Assembly (NCBI GenBank): GCA_036505635.1
Contig: DASXTC010000049.1
Coordinates: forward strand, 1-40,843
DNA length: 40,843 bases
Direction: 5' to 3'
Source of the DNA: DASXTC01 sp036505635
GTDB taxonomy: Bacteria > Acidobacteriota > Polarisedimenticolia > JACPZX01 > DASXTC01
The notes under the pieces were generated by a model. The model did not search any database. It saw only the letters and a program-made list of their open reading frames with translations, and was not told where the DNA came from. A program made the position numbers and the translations under genes. Shown here piece after piece: positions 9,365 through 17,276 of this stretch. The first letter of the stretch is position 1, and each line of letters opens with the position of its first letter.

Positions 9365-10468
9365 CTACGAGATCGCCAGCATGCGGGCGAGCGCCTCACG
9401 GGCCCTGACGGCGACCGCCTCGGGGACCTTGATCTGGTTGACCACCTGCCGGGCCTCCAGGTTCTCGAGGACCCAGAGGAGGTGCTGCGGGTCGATCCGG
9501 TTCATGGTGGAGCAGAGACAGACGCCGGGCACGAGGCTGCTGACGAACTTGTCCGGGTTGGCGCGCCGGAGCCGATCCACCAGGTGGATTTCGGTGCCCA
9601 CCGCCCAGCTCGTGCCGGCGGGGGCCTTGTTGACCGTGTCGATGATGTAGGCGGTCGAGCCGACGAGGTCGGCCATCTGGACCACCTCGTAGGAGCACTC
9701 GGGATGGACGATGACCTTGATACCCGGAAACTTGTCGCGAAACGACCTGACGTGCTCGGGCAGGAACCTCTGGTGGACCTGGCAGTGGCCGCGCCAGAGG
9801 ATGATCTTCGCACGCAGGAGCGCCTCGCGGCTGTTTCCGCCGAAGGAGCCGGGTGGGAGCCGCGGGTCCCAGACGACCATCTGGTCGAGCGGGATCCCCA
9901 TCCTGAAGGCCGTGTTGCGCCCGAGGTGCTGATCGGGGAAGAAGAGAAGGCGCTCGCGCCTGGCGAGACCCCACCTGATGATCGGTTCGGCGTTGGACGA
10001 CGTGCAGACCGCCCCCCCGTGCTCGCCGACGAAGGCCTTGAGGTTGGCCGCCGAGTTGATGTAGGTGATCGGCATCACGGCCTCGCCGCCAAGCACCTCG
10101 GAGATCTCGTCCCAGGCGTCCTCCACCTGATCCAGGTCCGCCATGTCGGCCATCGAGCAGCCGGCCTGCAGGTCGGGCAGGATCACGACCTGGTCGTCCC
10201 GGGTGAGGATGTCGGCGCTCTCCGCCATGAAATGGACCCCGCAGAAGACGATGTAGCGGGCGTCCTGGTTGGCCGCGGCGCTGCGTGACAGGCCGAAGGA
10301 GTCCCCCGTCTTGTCGGCGAACTGGATCACCTCGTCGCGCTGATAGTGGTGTCCGAGGATCATCAGGTCGGCCCCCAGCTTGAGCCGGGAGGCGCGGATC
10401 CGCGGCACCGTCTCCTCGTCGGTGAGGTTGAAGTAGTCGGTCGGCAGGACCTGCTGCGTGATCGGCAC
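9365..10468 (-). CDS. nadA: Quinolinate synthase A
   Basis: 367 residues. Condenses iminoaspartate with dihydroxyacetone phosphate to quinolinate in NAD synthesis; a 4Fe-4S enzyme of the cytoplasm. Visible family motifs are ILGHHYQRDEV near residue 38, LPDLQAGCSMADM (Cys104), the CTSSNA segment, IVHPECSYEVV and GVCLCSTMN near the C-terminus. These supply the conserved cysteines for the cluster, though I have not assigned all three ligands individually. Length is normal. No nadB or nadC is present in the window. It is divergent from the rhomboid gene, with about 100 bases between them, and is followed by the dxs promoter. Confidence 0.96.
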   Translation of the reverse strand: MPITQQVLPTDYFNLTDEETVPRIRASRLKLGADLMILGHHYQRDEVIQFADKTGDSFGLSRSAAANQDARYIVFCGVHFMAESADILTRDDQVVILPDLQAGCSMADMADLDQVEDAWDEISEVLGGEAVMPITYINSAANLKAFVGEHGGAVCTSSNAEPIIRWGLARRERLLFFPDQHLGRNTAFRMGIPLDQMVVWDPRLPPGSFGGNSREALLRAKIILWRGHCQVHQRFLPEHVRSFRDKFPGIKVIVHPECSYEVVQMADLVGSTAYIIDTVNKAPAGTSWAVGTEIHLVDRLRRANPDKFVSSLVPGVCLCSTMNRIDPQHLLWVLENLEARQVVNQIKVPEAVAVRAREALARMLAIS

Positions 10469-10567
10469 CTGAACAGGGTAGGCGCTCGGGGCTCCGTTAT
10501 CAAGCCGGCTGACCGCGCTGCGCCGGTGATACGATGGCCGGGCGGCGCGCCGCCGGGAGGATCACCC

Positions 10568-11254
10568 CTGATACCCTTGAAGGACGACAACCCGGGCCGG
10601 ACCTTCCCCTTCGTGACGATGGGGCTCATCGGCCTCAACGTCGCGGCCTTCCTCTACGAGGCCTTCCTCCCCTTGCCGGAGCAGAGGGCGCTCATCCTCC
10701 AGATGGGGCTCGTCCCGGCCGAGATCATGACCGGCCGGCCGGTCGGCTCCGACTTCCCTCTCCCCCTCACCCTCTTCACCTCGATGTTCCTGCACGGGGG
10801 TCTTCTCCACCTGGCCGGCAACATGCTCTATCTCTACATCTTCGGCAACAACGTGGAGGACGCGACCGGCCACTTCAGCTTTCTGGTCTTCTACCTGCTC
10901 TGCGGCCTGGCGGCAGCCGGGACCCAGGTGGCGGCGGCCCCTCGGTCCCTCATCCCGATGATCGGAGCCAGCGGCGCCATCGCGGGAGTGCTCGGCGCCT
11001 ACATGGTCCTCTTTCCGAAGGCCCGCGTGCTCACCCTCGTGCCGATCTTCATCTTCGTGCGTCTGATGTACCTGCCGGCCATCCTCGTGCTGGGGCTCTG
11101 GTTCGTCTACCAGCTCCTTCTGTCGGGGAGCGCCTACGGCGGTGATGGGGGCGGGGTCGCGTTTTTCGCTCACATCGGAGGGTTCGTGGCGGGGATGGCG
11201 CTCGTCTGGCTCTTCAGGAAACGCCGGCCGAGCCTCCGGGTGGCCGAGTGGTAA
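10568..11254 (+). CDS. Rhomboid-family intramembrane serine protease
   Basis: About 228 residues. Membrane segments surround the rhomboid signatures: HGGLLHLAGNMLYLYIFG (the H-x-x-x-N oxyanion helix), the nucleophile in IGASGAIAGVLGAY (Ser135) and the catalytic His202 in FFAHIGGFVAGM. The Ser-His dyad cuts substrates within the membrane. The start is uncertain: a strong GGGAGG at 10555-10560 precedes CTG at 10568, and CTG would give MIPLKDDNP, the common beginning of this family, while the next candidates are GTG at 10526 (upstream of the ribosome binding site) and TTG at 10577. The 3' end overlaps the convergent P-loop kinase gene by 41 bases. Physiological substrates cannot be inferred; it is a single-gene unit. 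Confidence 0.92.
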   Translation: MIPLKDDNPGRTFPFVTMGLIGLNVAAFLYEAFLPLPEQRALILQMGLVPAEIMTGRPVGSDFPLPLTLFTSMFLHGGLLHLAGNMLYLYIFGNNVEDATGHFSFLVFYLLCGLAAAGTQVAAAPRSLIPMIGASGAIAGVLGAYMVLFPKARVLTLVPIFIFVRLMYLPAILVLGLWFVYQLLLSGSAYGGDGGGVAFFAHIGGFVAGMALVWLFRKRRPSLRVAEW

Positions 11255-11774
11255 GGAACTCATCCACGCGGCGGTGCAGGTCGGCGAGGGTCCCCTCGTT
11301 GCTGACGGTGTGGTCGGCGAGGGCGAAGGTCAGCGCGAGCTGCTGGCGCGACGGATCGGGGCTGTTCTCGCGCGCCTCCTTCGCCTGAAACTCCCCCAGC
11401 GTCATCCCGTCGCCGGGACGGTTGCGGGCCCGGGCGCGCGCGAAGCGCACCTCGATGGGAGCGTTCACCCCGAGGAGCGTGAACCCGGGGAGGGCGCGCA
11501 GCACCTCCACCTCGGATCGATTCCGGATCGAGTCGACGACGTCGCGCCGGCCGAGCCTGGGCAGGATCATCTCCGCGAGTACGCCGAAGCCCGAGGTGGC
11601 GCGCAGCTCGTTGCCCACCGCGATCAGGTTCTCCCGGGTGGGGGGGATGCCGCGCCGGTCGAGCTCCTCGCGAAGGACATCGGAAAGGGAGTGATAGGCG
11701 AACCCGCGTGTGGCGAGATACGCGGCGACCTCCCCCTTGCCGGCGGCGTTGGGCCCGGTCAGCCCGATGATCAT
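11214..11774 (-). CDS. P-loop nucleotide kinase (dephospho-CoA-kinase/UPF0200-like)
   Basis: 186 residues. A Walker A motif at the very start (IIGLTGPNAAGKGEVAAYL) begins a small kinase fold; further on are VVDSIRNRSEVEVLRA (Walker-B-like Asp and an arginine) and a lid region rich in arginine (RFARARARNRPGD). The NxxGKGE form is seen in AAA-type kinases annotated as dephospho-CoA kinase-like, adenylate/cytidylate kinase-like or UPF0200; the substrate is therefore unsettled. It lies 18 bases after the secreted-protein gene and is the last gene of the minus-strand operon that starts with the GHMP kinase at 14593. Its last 41 bases overlap the end of the rhomboid gene on the other strand. Confidence 0.8.
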   Translation of the reverse strand: MIIGLTGPNAAGKGEVAAYLATRGFAYHSLSDVLREELDRRGIPPTRENLIAVGNELRATSGFGVLAEMILPRLGRRDVVDSIRNRSEVEVLRALPGFTLLGVNAPIEVRFARARARNRPGDGMTLGEFQAKEARENSPDPSRQQLALTFALADHTVSNEGTLADLHRRVDEFLTTRPPGGSAGVS

Positions 11775-11792
11775 GAACCGATCATCGGCGGG

Positions 11793-12452
11793 TCATTCAT
11801 CCGCCTGGGCAGGCGGCCGTGCACCTTGCGGGAGCGCGTCGCCGGGGGCTCCCCGCCGGGGGCTGAGCCTCCTGTTGCCGGGGAGGGTCCCCGGCTGGGT
11901 GAGGGGCTGGAATCCGCCGGGCACCCCGCCGACCCCCTGCTGGGCCGCCGCCGGGTTCTGGAGGTTCTGCCCCCGCAGTCCGCTGCCGCGGGCGTTGCCG
12001 CGTCTGGCGGCGGCCGCCTCCATCAGCTTCTGGCGCTGGTAGGTCTGGTCCTCCACCGCGTCGCGGACAAGCTCTTCGTTCTCGGTCTCGAGGTCTGCGA
12101 CGGGCGAATCAGGCGCCGGCCCGACGTCGCCGCCACCGGCGCTGGGGACGTACCCCCCGCCCGTCCCGGTTGCGACCTGGTTGGTCCTGTGCTCTCCCGC
12201 GGAGCCGCCCAGGGCCGCTTCCTCGATGACCAGGATGGTCGACTCGTGCACGGAGATGAAGTTCTTGTCGTCCAGCTCGCACTTGAGCCACTTGCCGTTG
12301 GGCACGGCGGACTTGACCCGCATCGCCTTGCCGTTCTTGAAAATGACGAGCTTGTCCGCCAGAGCCGGGCTCGACAGGCTCATGAGCGCGGCCATCCCGA
12401 TCAGGAAGGCCGCAACGCCCCTGCCCGGGGCTCCTCGTGTCTCGATCTTCAT
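11793..12452 (-). CDS. Exported protein of unknown function with SH3-like N-terminal segment
   Basis: 219 residues from the ATG at 12452, which overlaps the stop of the upstream gene by four bases (ATGA) and so is preferred over an upstream in-frame start. A signal peptide (about 1-33) ends in SSPALA. The mature protein begins with a compact beta-rich stretch (DKLVIFKNGKAMRVKSAV, GKWLKCELDDKNFISVHES) that looks like a small barrel, then a low-complexity Gly/Pro tail with a charged helix around DLETENEELVRDAVEDQTY. The tail is probably disordered. I do not recognise the family. The operon context with a GHMP kinase and a GH113-like hydrolase suggests an envelope-polysaccharide role, but this is a guess. 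Confidence 0.65.
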   Translation of the reverse strand: MKIETRGAPGRGVAAFLIGMAALMSLSSPALADKLVIFKNGKAMRVKSAVPNGKWLKCELDDKNFISVHESTILVIEEAALGGSAGEHRTNQVATGTGGGYVPSAGGGDVGPAPDSPVADLETENEELVRDAVEDQTYQRQKLMEAAAARRGNARGSGLRGQNLQNPAAAQQGVGGVPGGFQPLTQPGTLPGNRRLSPRRGAPGDALPQGARPPAQADE

Positions 12453-13531
12453 TTCGAACCTCTCACGATCCGGCGTTGGGCCCCCGTGTACCAACTCTTT
12501 ATGACCTCAGCGGCCGGCTTGCCCCGGGGCGTGTAGCCTGCGTCCTGAGGCCCCCCTTCCCCCCACCAGAGGTAGAAGTATACTCCAGCAATCCCCGGTT
12601 CGCCGCTCCAAGTTCTCTGAAAGGCCCGATAGCACCGGAGCTGCTCCGCCGGGTCGGGTTTTCCCTCCCCCTCGTAGTTCCACGGGTCCACGCAGGCCCC
12701 CGCACGGCTCGGATACCCCGCCTCGGTGATGATGAGGGGCTTGCCGGCCGAAGCCCTCCAGGCCGCCACGTCCTTCCTGATCCCCTCCCAGGCCCTCATC
12801 AGATCCTCCTCGTCGGAGGCCTCCCGGTCGCTCACCTTGAAGTAGGCGTTCATCCCGAGGTAGTCCAGCGCGTCGATGAAGCTGATCGCGGCGCGGTGGT
12901 CCCAGTTGGCCGAGTAGGTGATCGCGCCCGGATAGACGGCGCGCACCTGGCGGATCAGCACGAGCCAGTCGTCCCGGCGCGACTCGGTGGAGCAGAGCTC
13001 CGAGCCGACGCTGAGATACTCGACCCCTTCCCGGCCGGCCAGCGCGGCGTAATGCCCGATGAACGCGTTGTAGGCGGTGAACCAGGCCTTCCAGTCGGGC
13101 GGATCGATCTTCCCCCGCCACTCCCCCTCGTCCATGTGATCCACGTAAAGGAAGGGCATGAGGAAGACCCGCATCCCGGCGGCGTGGGCCTTGCGGATCG
13201 CCGAGGTCAGCGAGGCGTCCGACGGCGTCATGTCGGCCCGCGGCGCCATCGCCGTGGAGCGCACGTTGGCGATGACCCAGGGGATCGTGATGGAGACCGA
13301 ATCGACGCCAAGCTCCTTCATCTCGGCGATGCCCTTGTCGGTGTGGCCGGCCTCCTCGCGAGCGAAGAGCCCGAAGACCATCCCCTTCTGGAAGGAGTCC
13401 GCCGCGGGGGCCGGCCCGCCGGCGAGCCCGCGTATCTCTCCGTGGAGCGCGGCGATAAGAAGCGAGGCGGCGGCCGCCAGACCGAGCCCCAGGGTGACGC
13501 GCCCCCCCGGCAGGTGTTGATGTCGTCTCAC
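12449..13531 (-). CDS. GH113-like glycoside hydrolase, exported
   Basis: 360 residues from GTG at 13531, with GAGAGGAT a few bases upstream. An N-terminal signal/anchor segment (12-30) is followed by a TIM barrel. Two acidic residues sit where clan GH-A enzymes keep the acid/base and nucleophile: Glu178 in YLSVGSELCS and Glu270 in LIITEAGYPS. Barrel strands such as VFGLFAREE, GVDSVSITIPWV and MRVFLMPFLYVD and the aromatic GVYFYLWWGEG near the C-terminus resemble family GH113 (beta-mannanases and related enzymes). The substrate is unknown. It begins 24 bases after the GHMP kinase gene ends and its stop overlaps the next gene, so it is in the same operon. Confidence 0.82.
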   Translation of the reverse strand: MRRHQHLPGGRVTLGLGLAAAASLLIAALHGEIRGLAGGPAPAADSFQKGMVFGLFAREEAGHTDKGIAEMKELGVDSVSITIPWVIANVRSTAMAPRADMTPSDASLTSAIRKAHAAGMRVFLMPFLYVDHMDEGEWRGKIDPPDWKAWFTAYNAFIGHYAALAGREGVEYLSVGSELCSTESRRDDWLVLIRQVRAVYPGAITYSANWDHRAAISFIDALDYLGMNAYFKVSDREASDEEDLMRAWEGIRKDVAAWRASAGKPLIITEAGYPSRAGACVDPWNYEGEGKPDPAEQLRCYRAFQRTWSGEPGIAGVYFYLWWGEGGPQDAGYTPRGKPAAEVIKSWYTGAQRRIVRGSK

Positions 13532-13555
13532 GGATCCTCTCGTGCCGGAGCGTGG

Positions 13556-14593
13556 TCAGCCGGCGAGCTGAAGGCCTATCCTGGTGGGGCTGGCGGCGAG
13601 CACGCTGACCCCGTCGGAAGCGAGCCCCGCGAGGGCCCTTACCACCTGCTCGCGCGCCCCCTGCTTGCACAGGAAGGCCACGCAACCGCCCCCGCCGGCG
13701 CCGCATGCCTTGCCGGCGATCGCTCCCGCCTTGCGCGCGATCTCGATCGCCTTGTCGATGGCGGGAGTGGTCACCTTGTCGGAGAGGTGCTTGCGCTCCT
13801 CCCACTCGCGGCCCATGAGGATCCCCGCCGCGTCGAGGTTCCCTTCGATGAGGGCCGCGCGCATCTCTGTGGCGATGACGGCGATCTGCCTGAGGCTCGC
13901 CATGGTGACGGGCTCGCCGTCCACGGCGCGGCGCACCATGTCCCAGTTGGCCGTGGCGCTCACACGCGAGGCCCCGCTGTAGGCCAGCACGAGCCGCGAG
14001 CCGAGGAAGTCCAGGTCGATCGGAAGGGCCTCGCGGATCGGCGGCCCGGGCGGGTAGCGGATAGCGGCGATGCCGCCGAAGGTGGCCGCGAAGTGATCCT
14101 GCGTCCCCGTGGGGATCCTCAGCACGCGCGCCTCCAGGTCGTGGGCCACCCGCACCATGTCGTCCGGCGGCATGATCGGCCGCGACAGGAAGGACTGCAG
14201 ACCCCCCAGCATGCTGATGGCCAGCGACGACGAGCCCCCCAGGCCCGACCCGGCGGGCGCCTCGCACCGTGTGGTCAGCTTCAGGGAGCGGCGCGGCTGG
14301 AAGAAGCGGATGCACTCGGCCACCAGAGGCAGCCTGGTGTCGGGGGGCGGGGAGGACGCGCGCTCCCAGCGCTCCTCGATCCCCTGGTCCTCGGAGCGCA
14401 CGTGGGTGCGCCCTCCGGCGCCCGCGCTCTCCCCCGGGGGGAGGTCCTCGATGATGGTCGTGGCCCACAGATTGATCGCCACGTTCACCGTGACCGCGCG
14501 GTCCACGAGCATGTTGAGCGGCCAGATGTCGAGGGTGCCGCCGGCAAGGTCGATGCGCGTCGGGGCGGATGCCGTCTGCTTGCGGATGTTCAT
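13556..14593 (-). CDS. GHMP-family sugar kinase (heptose-7-phosphate-kinase/galactokinase-like)
   Basis: 345 residues from ATG at 14593. Begins ASAPTRIDLAGGTLDIWP, the sugar-binding start shared by D-glycero-D-manno-heptose 7-phosphate kinase (HddA) and related GHMP kinases. The ATP loop APAGSGLGGSSSLAISML is at 112-129, and motif 3 (GKACGAGGGGCVAFL) is near residue 305. It phosphorylates a small sugar in the cytoplasm. HddA-type kinases feed GDP-heptose synthesis for glycans, but no other heptose genes are here, so the substrate is left open. It is first in a four-gene operon with a glycoside hydrolase, an exported protein and a P-loop kinase. A -10-like TATAAT lies only about 10 bases before the ATG, which suggests a very short or absent leader. 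Confidence 0.88.
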   Translation of the reverse strand: MNIRKQTASAPTRIDLAGGTLDIWPLNMLVDRAVTVNVAINLWATTIIEDLPPGESAGAGGRTHVRSEDQGIEERWERASSPPPDTRLPLVAECIRFFQPRRSLKLTTRCEAPAGSGLGGSSSLAISMLGGLQSFLSRPIMPPDDMVRVAHDLEARVLRIPTGTQDHFAATFGGIAAIRYPPGPPIREALPIDLDFLGSRLVLAYSGASRVSATANWDMVRRAVDGEPVTMASLRQIAVIATEMRAALIEGNLDAAGILMGREWEERKHLSDKVTTPAIDKAIEIARKAGAIAGKACGAGGGGCVAFLCKQGAREQVVRALAGLASDGVSVLAASPTRIGLQLAG

Positions 14594-14602
14594 GACGGCC
14601 GC

Positions 14603-14649
14603 ATTATAGCGCCCTTTGCTTGACAAGCCCGGCGAAAGCGGCGTACAAG
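14603..14649. promoter_or_regulatory. Compact divergent promoter region between GHMP kinase and xrtH
   Basis: Only 62 bases separate the two start codons. On the minus strand, TATAAT (14608-14603) is a consensus -10 for the GHMP kinase gene, without a good -35 at normal spacing. On the plus strand, TTGACA (14620-14625) is a consensus -35, with TACAAG (14644-14649) at 18 bases as a weak -10; transcription would then start at about the ATG of xrtH. The -35 lies in a near-palindrome (CTTGACAAG) shared by both strands. Confidence 0.55.
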
Positions 14650-14655
14650 GGGCGC

Positions 14656-15192
14656 ATGCGACGTTCGGTCCTCTCCTTTGTGTTGTATTTCGGGGCGGGC
14701 ATCACCCTCTCGTCCATCCTCATCCAGATCGACGCCGTGGACCAGGGAGTCGTGGTCCCCTTCACGGGCCTCATCGCCAGGGCCGGCGGCGCGGTGCTGA
14801 ACCTCATGGGGATGGGCACGCAGGTCACCGGGACGGTGATCTCGGGCGAGAGGGGCTTCTCGGTCAACATCCTCAACGGGTGCAACGGCGTCTACGTGAT
14901 GGCCATCCTGATCTCGGCGGTGCTGGCCTTCCCCAGCACGTGGAAGGAGAAACTGGTCGGCCTGGCGATCGGAATCCCGGGGATCCAGATCGTCAACCTG
15001 ATCCGCATCGTCTCTCTCTACTACCTCGGCCTGAGGCGGCCCGCCCTCTTCGAGGAGTTCCACCTTTATGTCTGGCAGGCCGGGGTCATCATCCTCTCGA
15101 TGGCGATCTGGCTCTTCTGGGCCGAGGTCCTCGTGTCCGGGCCCGACCGGCCCCCGGGAGGGCCGAGCCATAAGGCCGCCGGCAGTCAGTAG
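14656..15192 (+). CDS. xrtH: Exosortase H (exosortase/archaeosortase family)
   Basis: 178 residues from ATG at 14656. Several membrane segments carry the exosortase triad: Cys76 in ILNGCNGVYVMAIL, Arg117 in VNLIRIVSLYYLG and His136 in EFHLYVWQAGVI. The spacing, the NGCNG form and the short length match exosortase H, the type paired with IPTLxxWG-CTERM sorting signals. Exosortases are inner-membrane transpeptidase-like enzymes thought to cut C-terminal sorting tails of exported proteins. A TTG 36 bases upstream is part of a -35 box and is not favoured as start. The next gene overlaps its end and fits an exosortase-H-associated membrane protein, which supports the subtype. No protein in the window shows a recognisable sorting tail. 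Confidence 0.88.
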   Translation: MRRSVLSFVLYFGAGITLSSILIQIDAVDQGVVVPFTGLIARAGGAVLNLMGMGTQVTGTVISGERGFSVNILNGCNGVYVMAILISAVLAFPSTWKEKLVGLAIGIPGIQIVNLIRIVSLYYLGLRRPALFEEFHLYVWQAGVIILSMAIWLFWAEVLVSGPDRPPGGPSHKAAGSQ

Positions 15193-16402
15193 GGCCCGAC
15201 TCGGCGCGCGGCGGATCCTCGTCTTCATCCTGGGACTGACCCTCGTCTGCGCGGCGCTCCAGTACCTGGTCTGGCCCGCGGTGCAGCCGATCTACTCGGC
15301 CGCCGTGGCGAGGGTCGCCGACCTGGCCCTCTCGCTCATCGAGGCGGGCCAGAGGGTGACGCGACTTCGCGCCGAGGGGGTCGCCATCCACTTCTTCACC
15401 GACCTGGTCGAAGGGCCGGCCCCCATCACCTCCTACAACGCGCACCTCCTGCACTTCTACGTGGTCCTCTTCGCAAGCATCTTCGTGGTCTACCCCGGGC
15501 TGGGGCTGCGGCGGCGCCTCACACTGATGGCCCTCTCCCTGGCAGGGCTCTTCCTCTTCCAGGTGGCGGTGGTCCTGATCGACGTGGAGCACCTTTACGC
15601 GATCGAGCTGCCGCCGCAGGGCGCGCGCGCCTATGGAGACGCCGAGAGGGCCTTCTGGGAATGGGTGCACCGCACGGCCAGCTTCTTCGCTGTGCAGTTC
15701 ATCCCGGCGGCGGCGCTGGCGATCCTGTTCGTCACCCAAGGTGGGCTGTTCGAGAGACGCGCGGCCCCGGCGAGGCCGGCGCTCCCGGGCAAGGCCGGGA
15801 GACGCATGCGGGTCGCGACGGTGGCGGCCGTCCTGCTCACCGCGGCCGTCATCCTCACCCCCTTCGTCCGCGTGCACATGGGCCGGATCGACGAGCGCCA
15901 GGCCGAGAAGGAGTGCCTCCAGGGATACCGGGCCCTGGGCGCGTCGGCCTGGACCGAGGCCGCCGGGCTCTTCACCTCCGCGCTCGAGCGCAGCCCTGGC
16001 TTCGCGCACGCGCACGAGGGGCTCGGGCTCGCGCTGATGACGAGAGATCGACCGACGACCGCCGATCTGGAAGGGGCTCTGGCCGAGTTCCAGAAGGCCG
16101 ACGAGCTGGAGCCCACGCGTCAGGGGTCCTGGTACAACGCCGCCATCGCCCTCGGGAAGCTGGGCCGGCGCGCGGAGGAGGAGTCCGCGCTGCTCAAGTT
16201 CCTCGAGCTGAAGCCCGATCATCGAGAGGCGCTCTTGTTGATGTCGGCCCTGCTGATTCATGCCGGCCGTACCTGCGATGCCCTCGTCTACCTCGAGCGG
16301 CTCCAGAAGGTGGGGCCGCCGCCGGAGCGGGAGTCGCTGGTGAGAAGGAGCATTGCGGAGTTCGAGGTCCAGTGCGGGCGGACTACTCGACCCAGACCTT
16401 GA
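15170..16402 (+). CDS. Exosortase H-associated membrane protein with TPR repeats
   Basis: About 410 residues. Residues 12-35, 95-140, 175-205 and 218-240 are hydrophobic membrane segments; the region from about 265 to the end contains TPR-like repeats (SAWTEAAGLFTSALERSPGF, GSWYNAAIALGKLGRRAEEE). Small exosortase-H-associated membrane proteins typically follow xrtH; here a periplasmic or cytoplasmic TPR domain is added. Start: an ATG at 15068 exists but gives 34 low-complexity residues read out of frame from xrtH; a strong GGGAGGG (15156-15162) sits seven bases before an AUA at 15170 in the right frame, so a rare AUA start is suggested. It overlaps xrtH by 23 bases, and converges with the next gene with a 20-base overlap. 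Confidence 0.75.
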   Translation: MRPPAVSRARLGARRILVFILGLTLVCAALQYLVWPAVQPIYSAAVARVADLALSLIEAGQRVTRLRAEGVAIHFFTDLVEGPAPITSYNAHLLHFYVVLFASIFVVYPGLGLRRRLTLMALSLAGLFLFQVAVVLIDVEHLYAIELPPQGARAYGDAERAFWEWVHRTASFFAVQFIPAAALAILFVTQGGLFERRAAPARPALPGKAGRRMRVATVAAVLLTAAVILTPFVRVHMGRIDERQAEKECLQGYRALGASAWTEAAGLFTSALERSPGFAHAHEGLGLALMTRDRPTTADLEGALAEFQKADELEPTRQGSWYNAAIALGKLGRRAEEESALLKFLELKPDHREALLLMSALLIHAGRTCDALVYLERLQKVGPPPERESLVRRSIAEFEVQCGRTTRPRP

Positions 16403-17276
16403 TGTTCTGCTTGGCGTCGTCTATCTCGACGATCGTCTGCTTGCCCCCCTTCTTGAAGGCATCCCAGAACCTCTCCAGCGCGATCCCCTTGGCCTGCAGA
16501 CCGTGGGTGATCTCCTTCTGGAGCTCCTCGCCGAGGGACTGGAAGAGAAGCTCGGCGAAGGCGAGCGGCATGTTGACCCGCACCGTCACCTGCTTCTTGA
16601 CCTTGTCGTAGACCTCCACGCGGATCAGCTTCGCATCGTGGGTGGCGGCGACGGGGTCCGGGGGAAGGGGCGGGGGCCGGGGGGGGGCCAGTTTCGTGGT
16701 CGCATTCGGGTCGATGCGCAGGAGAGCCAGCACGCACTCGTTCTTGACCTCCGCGTCGGTCTCGAGGTTGGCGCAATCTTTGAGGATCGGGACCGCCTTG
16801 GCTCGCGCGGGAGTGTGATCGATCTTGGAGGCCTGGATGGCGGCGTAGAGCCTCGGGTACCCCTTATCGTCCATCCCCTTCGTGATCCAGGTCACGTGGG
16901 TCCTGTCCCCCTTGAGCCAGAGGGAGGTCGCCAGCGTGATCCGGGAGAGCATGGCGTCTTCCTTGAGCGCCCCCGTCTCGCCGGGAAAGCGGGTCAGGTA
17001 GTCGGTGTAGGCGGCAATCGCGTCGGCTTCCTTCCCCTTCATGTGCTCGTAGGCCTGGGCGCGGTAGTAGAAGGCGCGCTGGAGATTGTCGCTTCCCGGA
17101 AACTCCTTGATGAACTGGTCGCAGCTCGTCACCACCGCCGTCCACTTCTGATCGAAGACGTCGTTCTTGATCTGGGCCAGCAGCGTCCCCTCGTCGGCTC
17201 CCGCGGCCAGAAAGAACGCGGTCATGCCGGCGATGGCGAGCGCCCCGATGACGAGGGCCGAGCGGCGCCTAGGCAC
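16383..17276 (-). CDS. Exported TPR-like protein of the sigma-factor operon
   Basis: 297 residues from GTG at 17276, eight bases inside the end of the anti-sigma gene. A signal peptide (LVIGALAIAGMTAFFLAAGA) is followed by TPR-like helices (DQFIKEFPGSDNLQRAFYYR, AIAAYTDYLTRFPGETGALK), a Pro-rich linker near 195-205 (APPRPPPLPPDP) and a separate C-terminal alpha/beta part (KLIRVEVYDKVKKQVTVRVN) that I do not recognise. It is the third gene of the sigma/anti-sigma operon, so it probably belongs to the envelope response controlled by that sigma factor. Exact role unknown. Its 3' end overlaps the gene on the other strand by 20 bases. Confidence 0.75.
   Translation of the reverse strand: MPRRRSALVIGALAIAGMTAFFLAAGADEGTLLAQIKNDVFDQKWTAVVTSCDQFIKEFPGSDNLQRAFYYRAQAYEHMKGKEADAIAAYTDYLTRFPGETGALKEDAMLSRITLATSLWLKGDRTHVTWITKGMDDKGYPRLYAAIQASKIDHTPARAKAVPILKDCANLETDAEVKNECVLALLRIDPNATTKLAPPRPPPLPPDPVAATHDAKLIRVEVYDKVKKQVTVRVNMPLAFAELLFQSLGEELQKEITHGLQAKGIALERFWDAFKKGGKQTIVEIDDAKQNIKVWVE

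Noticed and set aside
5075..9650. Long plus-strand open frames (707 and 865 codons) opposite dxs, pepA and moaB
   Set aside because: They mirror well-supported minus-strand genes and show no motif, signal or ribosome binding site.
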